Assembly (NCBI GenBank): GCA_963573385.1
Contig: CAUYLG010071631.1
Location: forward strand, 1-64,000
DNA from: Cacajao melanocephalus
Taxonomy: Eukaryota > Chordata > Mammalia > Primates > Pitheciidae
Length of the DNA: 64,000 nucleotides
Direction: 5' to 3'
Part shown: positions 36,116 through 47,760 of the stretch, piece after piece
Layout: each line of letters starts with the position of its first letter
How positions within the stretch are numbered: position 1 is the first letter of the stretch
The notes under the pieces: model-generated
Seen by the model: only the letters and a program-made list of their open reading frames with translations
What the model was told of the DNA's origin: nothing
The model's database searches: none
Made by a program: the position numbers and the translations under genes

Positions 36116-36956
36116 TAAACAGCTGTGAGTGCCTAGTTCATTAGCCTATGGTTTCACCTACATGCTGTCATTTTCAGCATGGCACCCTGCAGAGGTAGCT
36201 TTGTAATAAACATTTAGCCCTCATTAGTAAACGTGAAACCTTTTATTTCATTGGAGAAATATTCAATATGTCTTGCTAATGTTGTGCCTAATGTGAGAAA
36301 GTGAAAAGTTGTAGCAAATTTAGGCAAAATAGCTATTATTAAACAGAGAGTTGTTTTTCTTTTGGAAGAATCATTTATAGTTATTAAAAATCTCAGTTTA
36401 CTACACAATTTACCAACTATTCAAATATTCATTTTACTTTAAAGTATAATAAAGGAATAAGCACCTTTTATTTCTCATTCATACAATCAAATATTATAAC
36501 TAGCTGATGCCTTAAAAAATGAGTTCTAGTGGTTTTCTATTATTGGTCTATTTAGTCAAAGGCCTAATTTCTCTCTCATTTCTTGTTGTTATTTGTCTAA
36601 TTTTGTCAGAATTTTGGAATTGTTTCGGTATAGGGATGGTTACATTCCAGGGGGTTCACTAATGAGTAGTTCCAAAGATAAATGTTAGTATTATTTTACG
36701 GGAGTTTAAGAATCCCTCTCAAGGGCTTCTCTAGAAAAGGATTTACAGATAAGTAATCAACTATTTTCTGAAAAATGTTGTTTCTAATGATGCACATTTG
36801 GTAAATAATTGACATAAACCTAAATAAAACATTTTTTGACATTACCAATGTTATTGGCTGATGGCAGGGCTCAACTTCCTATTTGTTTACAGATTTTAGG
36901 AAATTCGAACTGCATTTTCTAACCTGTTCATCAGGAAAAATTCTAGCATTTCTACG
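36116..36956. other. Unique AT-rich non-genic DNA
   Basis: No repeat recognised. A 64-codon frame without motifs. Confidence 0.4.
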
Positions 36957-37424
36957 GTAGGCTAAATAATGACCCCAAAGATATTCACATCCTAATCCCT
37001 GGAACAGGTACATATTACCTTACTTGACAAAAAAGACTTTGTAGATGTGACTAAGTATCCTGAGATGGGAGATTGCTTGTCTTATCTGGGTAGACCCTAA
37101 ATGAAATCACAATTACCCTTAAAAGAGAGAGGCAGAGGTAGATTTGACTATGCTGAGGAGAAGGCGATGGGACTATGGAAACAGAGAGAGGAGTGATGCA
37201 GCCAGGAGCCAAGGACTGTGGGCAACCTTTAGAAATGTCAAAATCAATGACCATATTCTTCCACAAAGCCACTAGACATAATCAGCTCTGTAAATACCTT
37301 GACTTTATCCCAGTGAAACTGTCAGACTTCTGGCCTTTAGATGTGTAAGGGAATATATGGGTGCCATTTTAAGCCACCAAGTTTTTAGTAACTTTTTACA
37401 GCAGCCACAGGAAACTAGGCCAAT
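36957..37424 (+). mobile_element. Old LTR (MaLR/MLT1-related), sense
   Basis: Starts gtaggctaaataatgacccc, then gatattcacatcctaatccc tggaac, ttgtagatgtgactaagtat and ggagtgatgcagccaggagc. It ends ttaagccaccaagtttttag plus gcagccacaggaaactag. The 3' end has the architecture shared by MaLR LTRs. Exact family not assigned. Solo. Confidence 0.75.
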
Positions 37425-38720
37425 ATTCTTTGAAATTCCTTCCCAACTAAAAGGTTACATAGTCACTGTAAGCCGGTAAATAACTGATCACACATGTATA
37501 GAATACTTGCTGGTAATCATATGTGTATGCTTTATATTTTGATAATAAATTTTTTAGTACTTTGTTTAATGAGCTTATACATATATATGTACATGTATAT
37601 ATTTTAACTAGCATTTGTTTCCCTTTTAATTTTCACAAAGCAATCACCAACATTTCTCTGTCCATCTACCTGCAATGTAAACAACTCATCTGGTTTTTAA
37701 GCATAATTCATTTGGTAAGTTACTTTGTACAGTTAAAATGATTTTAATAAGGTATTCATAACGAAGACATTTGGCTACATAACAATCAAACCTCTTCTGC
37801 TTTGCAGATAGAATATTTAAAAATTCAGAGAGGCAATATCTCTGTTTTAAAATCCGCCTGACATTTCACAATCCATATTTGGTTGGGTAAATTTTATTTT
37901 AGCTAGTTTAAAGAAAATACATGCCTTGTAAACCTTGAGGTGCCATCTTAGTGGCAGATTGCGCAGGAAGTCTCTGATCACACTTGTTATAGAAAACTAT
38001 TGTTTCATCACTTTGCTCTCAGATTCATAGGCTTGAAGCACATGTACATTAAAAACATATTCATAAAAAAATTTAATAATTATACTCAGCATAAAAGTGT
38101 GTATGAACTAGTCTATATATGTACTAGTCTATATGTGTTTTATAAACATTAATAACTAAGTCATGAAAAAGGGGATCATCTCAGTCTTTGCACATCAGTT
38201 TCTTTTCCCATAAAAGTGGAATATTGGACTGCAATACCTGTCTTGTCTGTAAATACTCTTTGGATACTATTGTTATTTTATGGTCAAATCAATAAGAAGA
38301 TTCTCTTTGTGACTGTTACTTCCAAACTGTGGTGCCCACCCTGTAAGCCTGCTTCAAATCAGTGAGGAACTGCTTATTTGATTCCACAAGCAAAAAATTA
38401 CAGCCAGCTAGTAATTCTCACAGAGATGATTAACATTCTTTAAAAAAATCATACAAGAAATAGAAGTAAATCTCCTAAGTGAATATGCTTATATAAATGA
38501 TTTGCAATTATGACTGTTAAGAAAATTACACACACTTCTTAATGACCCATGAATGTCCTCATGAGGTTATGCAGACTCCTGTAACTTGCATATATATAAT
38601 TCAGAAATGGAAGATCAATAGTAAATTACCTGGAATTGTCCCCTTCTTAGCACTTGCACCCTCTAAGTAAAAGTCAAGCAAGTTTTGTGTGTGTACATGT
38701 GTGTCCACATGTGTGTGGAA
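37425..38720. other. Unique AT-rich non-genic DNA
   Basis: An alternating TATA/TACA patch at about 37575-37605 and a 12-bp direct repeat actagtctatat at about 38107-38135. Otherwise nothing recognised. Confidence 0.4.
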
Positions 38721-38726
38721 GTTTGG

Positions 38727-39502
<776 letters not shown>

Positions 39503-39571
39503 TTTATTCCCTTCCTCTCTTTATTCCCTTCCTCTCTTTATTTCCTTCCTCTCTTTATTCCCTTCCTTTCT
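39503..39571. repeat. 17-bp minisatellite, four copies
   Basis: The unit tttattcccttcctctc is repeated four times head to tail, with one change in copy 3 and one in copy 4. It sits in a 73-codon frame that therefore encodes a Phe/Leu/Pro-rich repeat, an artefact of the minisatellite. Confidence 0.93.
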
Positions 39572-40162
39572 AAACTGAACACTTCCTCCTGCATGCCACA
39601 GACCACTGTGGGAACGATGCTTGGCAGCATTTCCACTGGGATGCCTAAAAATGTGTCATTACATTTTGGGTCTCATATTTTTCCCTTTTAAGTTGTTCTA
39701 ACATGAAAGCGTCTTACTGAGATTAGGGAGAAGAATGTGGTAAATCATTACAGTTCAATATTTGCTACAGGCAAAATCAAAGGTATAGCCTTGGAGGCAG
39801 ACAAGAAATACAAACCAGCATGAGGCAAATATTGTGCCCTTATGTTCTAGAACAGTCCATGTGGTTCACTTATTTAGTGCCTATTATCTGAGAGTGTGGC
39901 CGCTGATGTGGGGCAATTGGGGTGTCGCATAAGTGGAGATGACTGAACATGGCTGCATTCAGCCACCTGGAGCCCCATACTGTGAATGTAAGCAGCATAT
40001 TGAACAACTGTGATAAGAGATGCAACCAAAATGAACCTTTATTTTTTAATTCAGTAGCAAAATGCTTCACTCCCAAAATGATGAAACCTTAAGTAGGTCT
40101 CCTCACTTGCCTGTTCCTTTATAGGCCATAAAAGGTTGAACAGTCACATTACATTATAAATA
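39572..40162. other. Non-genic DNA
   Basis: No repeat recognised. A 68-codon minus-strand frame without motifs. Confidence 0.4.
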
Positions 40163-40417
40163 GAGTTGACCATTGAACAACATGTGAAATGCATGGGTCC
40201 ACTTCTTATATGCAAAAAATTTTAAATCAAATGCATACTAAAAATGCAGAATTTGTGGCATGCAAAACCTATCTACATGGAGGGCTGACTTTCTTATTTG
40301 TGGGTTGCTCATGCATGCTCAAGTCTGCAGGGCTGACTGCCAGACTTGAGCATGCATGAATTTGGGTATACACAGGGTTTCTTGAACCAATTCCCCACAT
40401 AGAACGAAAGATGACTC
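40163..40417 (+). mobile_element. Tigger-like DNA transposon with internal palindrome
   Basis: Left end gagttgaccattgaacaa ca and right end accaattccccacatagaac to gatgactc, flanked by TA (40161-40162 and 40418-40419). These match the ends of a common Tigger-group non-autonomous element. Inside, a perfect 19-bp inverted repeat lies at 40309-40327 and 40341-40359. Strand is nominal. Confidence 0.7.
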
Positions 40418-41020
40418 TAATGTCACATGTTACAATTAGAATATTCATTTCAAGCTGTTAAACGACACAGGGAACCTGATGTCAGGTTTGCTTTTCTCTT
40501 TGCCGACTCTGGCCTGTTTGAGTGTGGGCTCCAGCACTGGGAAGAGGCAGGCTTGGTCTCTTCTCTTATTCTTCTTGCCAGTTTTTTTTTTTTTTTTTTT
40601 TTAACTTCCACTCATAACCCTCTTGGCCTGTTTTGGACTTTTCAGGGAAAGAGAAAGGATGAGAAGTGTGGATTTTCTTGTACAGACAGATATTGGAACT
40701 TTCTTCTGTCACTTTAATGAACTTTTTGCTACTTCCAACACCCTGGATCTTTTTGCTGTCGTTCACTTTGCCTGGATAGGTGCTTCTGTACCCTGGGTGC
40801 TGCCTTGCCAGCCATTCCCAGTCTCCAGGAGCCTGACATTTACCTCCAGCCTTTTGTATCCTGTTGAACAGAACCCAAGACGGCTCTCTCTTTCACAGGC
40901 TCACATCTGCTCCTTGGCTCATTTTCACCTTCTCCTGCTGGTTCTGAAAGAAACCTAGCAGTTCTCTGCATTTCCCCACTGCAGAGAATGTGTGTCAAAG
41001 CATTGCTCTGAGTAATCTCA
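40418..41020. other. Higher-GC unique segment with poly(T)
   Basis: A 21-22-base T-run at 40580-40602 sits in a comparatively GC-rich segment. Overlapping frames of 96 and 111 codons (40427-40717, 40623-40958) show no recognisable domain. The T-run may be the antisense tail of an unrecognised retrocopy. No supported gene. Confidence 0.4.
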
Positions 41021-41025
41021 GAGAC

Positions 41026-41432
41026 TGTCTTGCCCATTTTGTGTTGCTATAAAGGAATACCTGAGACTGATTAATTTATTTTTAAAAAGGTTTATTTGGC
41101 TTATGGTTCTGCTGGCTGGAAGACTGGGCATCTGGTGAAAGCCTCAGGCTGCTTCTACTCATGGTGGAAGGCACAAAAGAGCAGACGAGCAAAGAGATCT
41201 CATAGTGACAGAGGAAGGACAAGAGGGAGTGGGGTGGTGCCAGAGTTTTTTTTTAACAACCAGCTCTTGTGGGAACTAATAGAATGAGAACTCAGGCATT
41301 ACCACGAGGGTGGCATGGACCCATTCATAAGGCATCTATTCCCATGATCCAAACACCTTCCATTAGGCCCCGCCTTAAACGGGGGATCAAATTTCATCAT
41401 GAGGTTTGAAGGGGACAAACATCCAGACAATA
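41026..41432 (-). mobile_element. MaLR-type LTR, antisense
   Basis: tgtcttgcccattttgtgtt gctataaagg, ttatggttctgctggctgga, aacaaccagctcttgtggga actaatag, aacaccttccattaggcccc and aatttcatcatgaggtttga. Complete reverse complement of an MST-type LTR with its right end slightly eroded. agac occurs at both borders. Confidence 0.85.
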
Positions 41433-42374
41433 GACTGTAGCAGAAACTGACCTCTGTCCCACATCCACTTGCCTCATATATGAGGCAGCCTGCAGATGCC
41501 TGTCCTTTTGGATGAGGACACAAAGTTCAAAGATAACTTTCTCCAAAATCACATCTCTTCACTATCTAGCTCCACTTTCTGGTTTATTTTTATAATTGTG
41601 ATAGTACCATGAGGTTCTGGAGATATAATCGATGCATAATTATTCCCATATAGATTCTGCATTTGAGGATCTTTTCCCGTACTCAACTACCTATCCTATA
41701 TCCATTGCATTGATACCTCAGTCTAAACAGAGACAACTCAGCTCTTAAAATCTCGATAACAAATAATTCCAATACAATGTGAAAAGCATGAGACAAATAT
41801 AGTGCTGTTCACAATAGCAAAGACACAGTGAAACAATAGCTACATCAGCAACTTATTAGGATAAGAAAAGGTCAAAGAGATGGCCCTGTCTAGAAGTGAG
41901 TGGCTAGGTGTGAAGAAGGAGTGGCTAGGGAGTGGCAATGTTGAAGAGAACCAAACATTTCAGCAGGGCCTTGGAGGAGGAACTCTCTGGACTCAGGAGA
42001 AGGACTATAAAGGTAAAGACATAAAACAAAAGCGCTGAACTGGTGATCAGGACCTCAAGGTGGTAATGACTTTACAGGTTGGGAATCTTTGTGGTGTGAT
42101 TTGAAAGACTGAAAAACAAGAGTCTTCCACTCTAACACTTTTCTCTCCTTGCCATGTTAAGATGTGCAAACTCTCTGCTTCTCCAGAATTTACTCTGGTT
42201 TCATGCATACTTTCTTAAGGCCAATATTTAATTTTATTTCAATCAATAACAGGGTATTGAATTATCGATATATTTAAAGTATCATATGAAGAACCTGAAG
42301 GCATTCAAACCTAAGTCCTTAAGAAATGGACAACGTAGGAGAGAAAAGAAGCCAGCTAAACAAAGAGAAAGAAA
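41433..42374. other. Unique non-genic DNA
   Basis: No repeat or convincing frame recognised. Confidence 0.4.
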
Positions 42375-42530
42375 CCTTTCATTGAGAACCTATTGGTGCC
42401 AAACATTTTCTGTACCAACCCAGGTAGGTATTTATTATCTGCATTCTAGAGGTGAGAAAAAGTGTTGATAGAAGGTGAAGTCATTGCCTTGATCTCACAG
42501 ACAGAAAAATGAAAAATGTGAATTTGGATG
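42375..42530 (-). mobile_element. MIR fragment, antisense
   Basis: cattgagaacctattggtgc caaac, ttattatctgcattctagag gtgag and ccttgatctcacagac follow the antisense MIR order. Confidence 0.6.
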
Positions 42531-42695
42531 TGCCTGCTCCAACTCCTCTTTCCTTTCCATGACATATTCTGTTGTCCTTAAATGTGACAAATGCACGCTG
42601 TAATCAAGAATGAATCTGAAGAAAGAGATAAAGTATTGTGAGCCTACAGAAGAGGATGGAGCTCATTTCAGTTTGAAGGACTGAAGGTAGTCCTT

Positions 42696-44131
42696 TTTTT
42701 ATTATATTTAAGTTCAAGGGTACATGTGCAAGATGCGCAGTTTTGTTGCATAGGTAAGCATGTGCCATTGTGGTTTGCTGCACCTATCAACCCATCACCT
42801 AGGTGATACGCCCCGCATGCATTAGCCATTTTTTCTGACACTTTCTCCATCCTCCCCGTCCTCCCCTGATAGGCCTCAGTGTGTGTTGTTCCCCTTCCTG
42901 TGCCCACGTGTTCTCATTATTCAGTTTCCACTTATAAGTGAGAACATGCAGTGTTTTGTGTTCCTGCATTAGTTTGCTGAAGATAATGGCTTCCAGCTCC
43001 ATCTATGTCCCTGCAAAGGACATGACTTCATTCCTTTTTATGGCTACATAGTATTTCATGGTGTATTTGCACGGCATTTTCTTTATTCAATCTATCATTG
43101 ATGAGCATTTGGGTTGTTTCCATGTCTTTGCTACTGTGAATAGTGCTGCAATGAACATTTGCATGCATGTATCTTTATTATAGAAAGGTTTATATTACTT
43201 TAGGTATATACACAATAATGAGATTTCTGGGTCAAGTGGTATTTCTGGTTCTAAATCTCTGAGGAATTGCCACACTGTCTTCCACAATGATTGAACTAAT
43301 TTACATTCCCTCCAGTAGTGTAAAAATGTTTCTATTTCTCTGCAACCTTGCTAGCATCTATTGTTTCCTGACTTTTTAATAATTGCCATTTTGACTGGTG
43401 TGAAATGGTACCTCATTGTGGTTTTGATTTGCAGTTCTCTGGTGATCAGTGATGTTGAGCTTTTCTTTATATGTTTGTTGGCTACATGCATGTTTTCTTT
43501 TGAGAAGTGTCTGTTCATGTCCTTTGTCCACTTTTTAAAAGGATTGTTTTTTTCTTGAAAATTTACTTAAGTTTCTTGTAGATTCTATATATTAGACCTT
43601 TGTCAGATGGTTAGACTGCAAAATGTTTTCCCATTCTGTAGGTTGTCTGTTCACTCTGATGATAGTTTCTTTTGCTGTGCAGAAGCTTTTTAGTTTGATT
43701 AGATCCCATTTGTCACTTTTTGCTGTTGTTGCTATTGCTTTTGGTGATTTCTTTATAAAATGTTTTCCCATGTCTATGTCCTGAATGGTATTGCTTAGAT
43801 TTTCTTTTAGGGTTTTTATAGTTTTGAGTTTTACATTTAGATCTTTAATCCATCTTGAGCTAATTTTTGTATAAGGTGTAAGGAAGGGGCTCAGTTTCAA
43901 TTTTGTGCATATGGCTAGCCAGTTCTCTCAGCATCGTTTATTAAATAGGATATCCTTTTCCCATTGTTTGTTTTTGTCAGGTTTGCCAAAGAGCAGATGG
44001 TTGTAGATGTGCAGTCTTATTTCTGAGTTATTTGTTCTGTTCCATTGGTCTATGTGCCTGGTTTTGTATCAGTACCATGCTGTTTTGGTTATTGTGGCCT
44101 TGTCAATAGTTTGAAGTCAGGTGGTAAGATG
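42696..44131 (-). mobile_element. L1 3' 1.4 kb, 5'-truncated, antisense
   Basis: 3' UTR from tttaagttcaagggtacatg through ORF2 antisense (ttatggctacatagtatttc, gatagtttcttttgctgtgc, tatcagtaccatgctgtttt), truncated at about 44131. Flanks gaaggtagtcctt (42683-42695) and gaaggcagttctt (44132-44144) form the target-site duplication. A 102-codon minus-strand frame (43592-43900) is a broken piece of the ORF2p C-terminal region. No catalytic domain remains. Confidence 0.95.
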
Positions 44132-44393
44132 GAAGGCAGTTCTTCTCTTAGGGAGATGATATTTGAAGGATGTAAAAGATGCAGTCCAGAACTTAACAAA
44201 GAAGTCAGTTGTGGCAGGGAGGAGAGGAAGAGTATTCAGCATTATAAGCAGAGGAACAATTATGAACTCATATGTAGGGAGAGGGGAAAGCTGAGGTGCA
44301 TTCCAGAAAAAGAAGAGTCTTGTTTGAATGCCATATGTCATGAGGTGTGGTGTATTTCGGAGAGTTGTAAAAATTGAGGTATTCAATCAATTT

Positions 44394-44555
44394 GATGAAA
44401 TACAAAGACTTAGTAATGGCATACGGTAATTAAATCCATGTTAAATTAAACATAGATTCCCACACCTGCTGTATGACGAAATACAAAGACTTAGTAATGG
44501 CATATGGCAATTAAATCCATGTTAAATTGAACATAGATTCCCACACCTGCTGTGT
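44394..44555. repeat. 81-bp tandem duplication, two copies
   Basis: Copy 1 at 44394-44474 and copy 2 at 44475-44555, identical in length, with five single-base differences (about 94%). Both start ga(t/c)gaaatacaaagactt and end cacacctgctgt. The unit is not a known interspersed repeat to me. Confidence 0.97.
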
Positions 44556-44578
44556 GAAGCCTGAGTACAGGTATATAG

Positions 44579-44622
44579 ACACACACACACACACCCACAC
44601 TCTCTCTCTCTTTCTCTCTCGG
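44579..44622. repeat. (CA)n-(CT)n compound microsatellite
   Basis: acacacacacacaccc passes directly into ctctctctctctttctctct. Confidence 0.93.
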
Positions 44623-45083
44623 CTTCCCAGCTTTGTAAAGGAGAAGGTTAATGTATTGCTAAACTTTGTTTAACAAGAACTTTGTTTTGCTATGTGCACA
44701 GAGTTGGTACCACAAATATTTAAAAATATATTAAATAAATGACAGTGTAGATAGAGATATGAGGCCTTTAAGCAAGCCATTTAACAACCATGTTATGGTA
44801 GTGCAGGGGAGACATAGTAAAAACTGGAAACAGGATAGATTAATGAGATTTTAAATGTGTACTTTTTATGAATTAACAGGTAAAAATACATCAAGAAAAA
44901 TAAACCATGGTCCAGAACACTCTAACTTTGGACTATAATTAGAGTGGCTCAGATCACTTTAATTTTGGACATTTACAACAGTGTTATGAGGAAGAGAAGG
45001 TAGGTTCCGTTTAATTTGGAAAGGGTGAATATTTTATGCCTACTTACACACTCACAAGATCAGTTTCCTGGTTTAGTTTGAGA
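44623..45083. other. Unique non-genic DNA
   Basis: Nothing recognised. AT-rich. Confidence 0.4.
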
Positions 45084-45662
45084 TCATGCTAAAAACGAAG
45101 TGGGTCTGGTAGGGTCAGACAGCAGGCAGGTAAGACGAGATGAGGAGGGATAACAAGAGCATGCTGACTGCCATGTGCTTCCCATGGAGGTGGGGTTTGG
45201 GTCGAGGTGAAGAAATCTCAAAGGAAGGCCTTCTTTATACAGTTTACTGTCTTCACCATGATTGGCATGAAGAATAGCAGTAAAACGTGAGGCTGAAAGT
45301 GCTCCAGGCTCTTGCCAGGAAAAATCAATCATTTTTCCAAAGCAAGAAGGAGCCAGGCATTGATATTTAAAATTGCCTTTAAACAAGAGTAAGCAATGAT
45401 AGATGAAGAGAGACTTGAGTAGCAGAAAAGGAAAATAAATAGAACTAATGTTAGGTAGCAGGAATAAATACAAAATGATTAATTCTGAACACAATGTAGA
45501 GGAACAGGCATCCTTATTTTCCCTGCTCTGATCATTATGAAGGGTATAATCCAGAAAGACGAGGATGCAGATGGCCATGTTCTTAGTAGAAAGAGAAGGA
45601 ATCCCTTCTGTAAATGAGACAAAATCCAAACAAATTAAGACATTCTCAAAACTAGAGGGCAC
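45084..45662 (-). other. 192-codon open frame, no homology recognised
   Basis: Longest open frame in the window, about 50 codons longer than I would expect by chance in DNA this AT-rich. The predicted product starts MPSSFENVLICLDF and has a hydrophobic, Leu/Ile/Phe-rich stretch at roughly residues 62-95 that could be one or two membrane-like segments. The C-terminal half is more polar and rich in Ser, Pro and Cys. I see no domain, splice architecture, promoter or repeat identity. It could be chance, an lncRNA-borne ORF, or a decayed element I do not recognise. It is not called as a gene. Confidence 0.35.
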
Positions 45663-45759
45663 TTTAATTTTATTTTAGATCATTGCAATACAGTAGACAA
45701 TGATGTACACCAAAACCTCAAGGGAACTCCCACCTGTGGCTCAGCATGAGTAGTTCTGG
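45663..45759. other. Short spacer
   Basis: Nothing recognised. Confidence 0.4.
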
Positions 45760-45945
45760 GTATGAGTTCTTGAGGCAGACGGCCTGGACTTTCTTGTAAC
45801 CAGCAATATGACCTTGTGATAGTTACCCCTGCTCTCTGCTTCTCAGATTTTTAGTCTTTAAAATGGGGATAGAGTAGTGCCTGCCTCAGTAATGGGATAT
45901 TCCAATTTGTTTTCATATATAAAGTGCTAAGAACAAATTTCAGTT
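45760..45945 (+). mobile_element. MIR, sense
   Basis: gcagacggcctggactttct, aatatgaccttgtgatagtt, cttctcagatttttagtctt taaaatggggata and cataaagtgctaagaacaa follow MIR over most of its length. Confidence 0.8.
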
Positions 45946-46373
45946 ATAAAGAGGAGACAACAAGGGCCCTCCTTCTGACCTACAAATAACTTTAGTCTGA
46001 AAGCTCTCCAAACGTACTAACTTTTCTTGATCTTTCAATTTCTTGAGAGTTACTGAAGCCCAGAGAAATCAACGTTGAAACTCAGAGACAGGATTGGTGC
46101 CCTAGGTTAATTCCAATTTTTCCAAAATTTTAAAAATAGTACCTGGGGCTCTACTCCTGACAACAACAAGAGAAAGACTAGATAAGGAATTAAGAAGGAG
46201 TGGCAAATAGAAAATGATATAATATTTATGTATATATTATCATGATTTCACCACTGCTAAAACATTTTCCATGTCTCTGTTACAAGCAAAGATTTCATTT
46301 TAAATTGGATCCTGAGGGATAAGCAGAATCAGTGAGGAGCTTCAGAGTGCCCAGAACTTAATTATCAATATTC
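45946..46373. other. Unique non-genic DNA
   Basis: Nothing recognised. Confidence 0.4.
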
Positions 46374-46732
46374 TCTGGAACAATAAAATTTATCACCATG
46401 CCTACCCTAGAGTGAAATTATTTTGCTTAGAAATCATCAGAAACATAAATGATGAAGATCCTTACCACAGAGATTTATATTTATATCATGTTCAAAACTT
46501 AAAAGACTTTTGGAGGTAGAAACCCTTTCATATGTAATTCCTGAGACTGTAAATCGAGACCCTTTTCATATGTTAAGCTATAAACCTAAGATTCTTCCAC
46601 GTGTAACATCTAAAGTATAAGCCTATATAAAGGTGAAATCTTCCTTTGTTAGGTGAGCTTGGCTGTTAGGCAACTATGCCACCTTGCTCCCGGCCTAATA
46701 AACCCTCCTTCCTCCTGTAAAAAAAAAAAAAA
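46374..46732 (+). mobile_element. LTR-like sequence ending in poly(A): possible processed ERV copy
   Basis: The right part has LTR-like architecture: TATATAAA at 46624-46631, AATAAA at 46697-46702, and a 14-A tail beginning 16 bases after the signal (46719-46732). U3-R followed by poly(A), with no U5, is what a reverse-transcribed polyadenylated retroviral RNA would leave. Possible flanking copies are aattatcaata (about 46360-46370) and aattgtcaaaata (from 46731), only partly matching. The left limit is a guess and the family is unknown. Confidence 0.45.
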
Positions 46733-47469
46733 TTGTCAAAATACAGACATGAAATGACCTTGATGATTTTTGAAAGGTATATACTTTTGTAAATGTTAAG
46801 GGCCTAGTACTTCTACAAAGATAATCTTAAGATATCTTTGTAAAAGCATTCAATCATGAAAAAATATAACAGGTTGAGTCACTTGGGTTTTCTTCTAGTG
46901 TCTGCTATTCAGCACAGTTACCTATTAAGTGTCCTTGATCTAACCTCAGTACTCACACCTAAGTACTCATGCATACATATCCATTGATCTTTTTATTTGC
47001 AAGTGTGACCCAGAGCAAGTTTTATAATGCCAGGTTTACTATAGGGCAAAACGATTTATAATCAATAAAGCCTTTTATTACCTAAGTGCAATCCACTACT
47101 AACTACATCTCAAAAAAAAAAAAAAGAAACATTTTTGGCATGACAGGTGTGGGAAAAGGATTGAAAAGGGAGGAAATGACAAGGAATTGAGCAAGACAAA
47201 TAGGATGATACTAAATAATTATGACATGAAACTGTTTTTATTTTAAAAGCTCTATGTAAGGTGAGTGCAAACACTTATCTAACTATACACTGCTTTATCT
47301 GAGATTTGGCTCTCAGAAGATTATGTTTGATTTAACAGTATACTAATGTTGATAATTATTGTAGTATGCTTTAAATTCTCATTTTTGAAAATTTATTTGA
47401 CTTTGGCATAAATTTTACATATGCTTTGCATTCAATAGACTAAATGCTGTGTCTTGATATAATAATGGG
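46733..47469. other. AT-rich DNA with an A-run
   Basis: 13-A run at about 47110-47123. No repeat recognised. Confidence 0.4.
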
Positions 47470-47640
47470 AGGCAGATGGCCTGAAACATGGCTGAGTTGT
47501 TGTCTGGAACATTTACCAACTTGGGAAGATTAGGCTGGTAAATGTATGTTTCTCTGTATATCAAACAGTGACAATAATATTTCCTCTCATAGTTGTTTAG
47601 GAATTAAATGAGACAAATATGTGAAACATGAAGACAGTGC
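47470..47640 (+). mobile_element. MIR, sense
   Basis: gggaggcagatggcctgaaa, ctcatagttgtttaggaatt aaatgagac and gaaacatgaagacagtgca match MIR, ending just before the hairpin. Confidence 0.65.
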
Positions 47641-47663
47641 AGAGATGCAGTCAGTACCTACAA

Positions 47664-47760
47664 TGAGGAAATTGCACCTTGCCAAGATCAAATGACTTTT
47701 ATGATTTTTACTTTGTTTCTAAAATAAAAGTCATTTGAACTTGGCAAGGTGCAACCCTCA
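47664..47760. repeat. Near-perfect 97-nt hairpin (inverted repeat)
   Basis: Arms 47672-47702 and 47724-47754 are 31 bp each and complementary with one mismatch: ttgcaccttgccaag, then (a/t)tcaaatgacttttat. The loop is 21 nt. Beyond an asymmetric 3/1-nt bulge, five more pairs form between tgagg (47664-47668) and cctca (47756-47760). It does not match the MADE1 or mir-548 hairpin I remember, nor any other MITE known to me. Orientation is undefined because of the symmetry. Confidence 0.97.

Noticed and set aside
43592..43900. 102-codon minus-strand frame as a host gene
   Set aside because: It is a truncated L1 ORF2p segment in the 42696-44131 L1.
47664..47760. MADE1/mir-548-type element
   Set aside because: The arm sequence does not resemble the MADE1 arm as I remember it. 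Size is similar but sequence is not.
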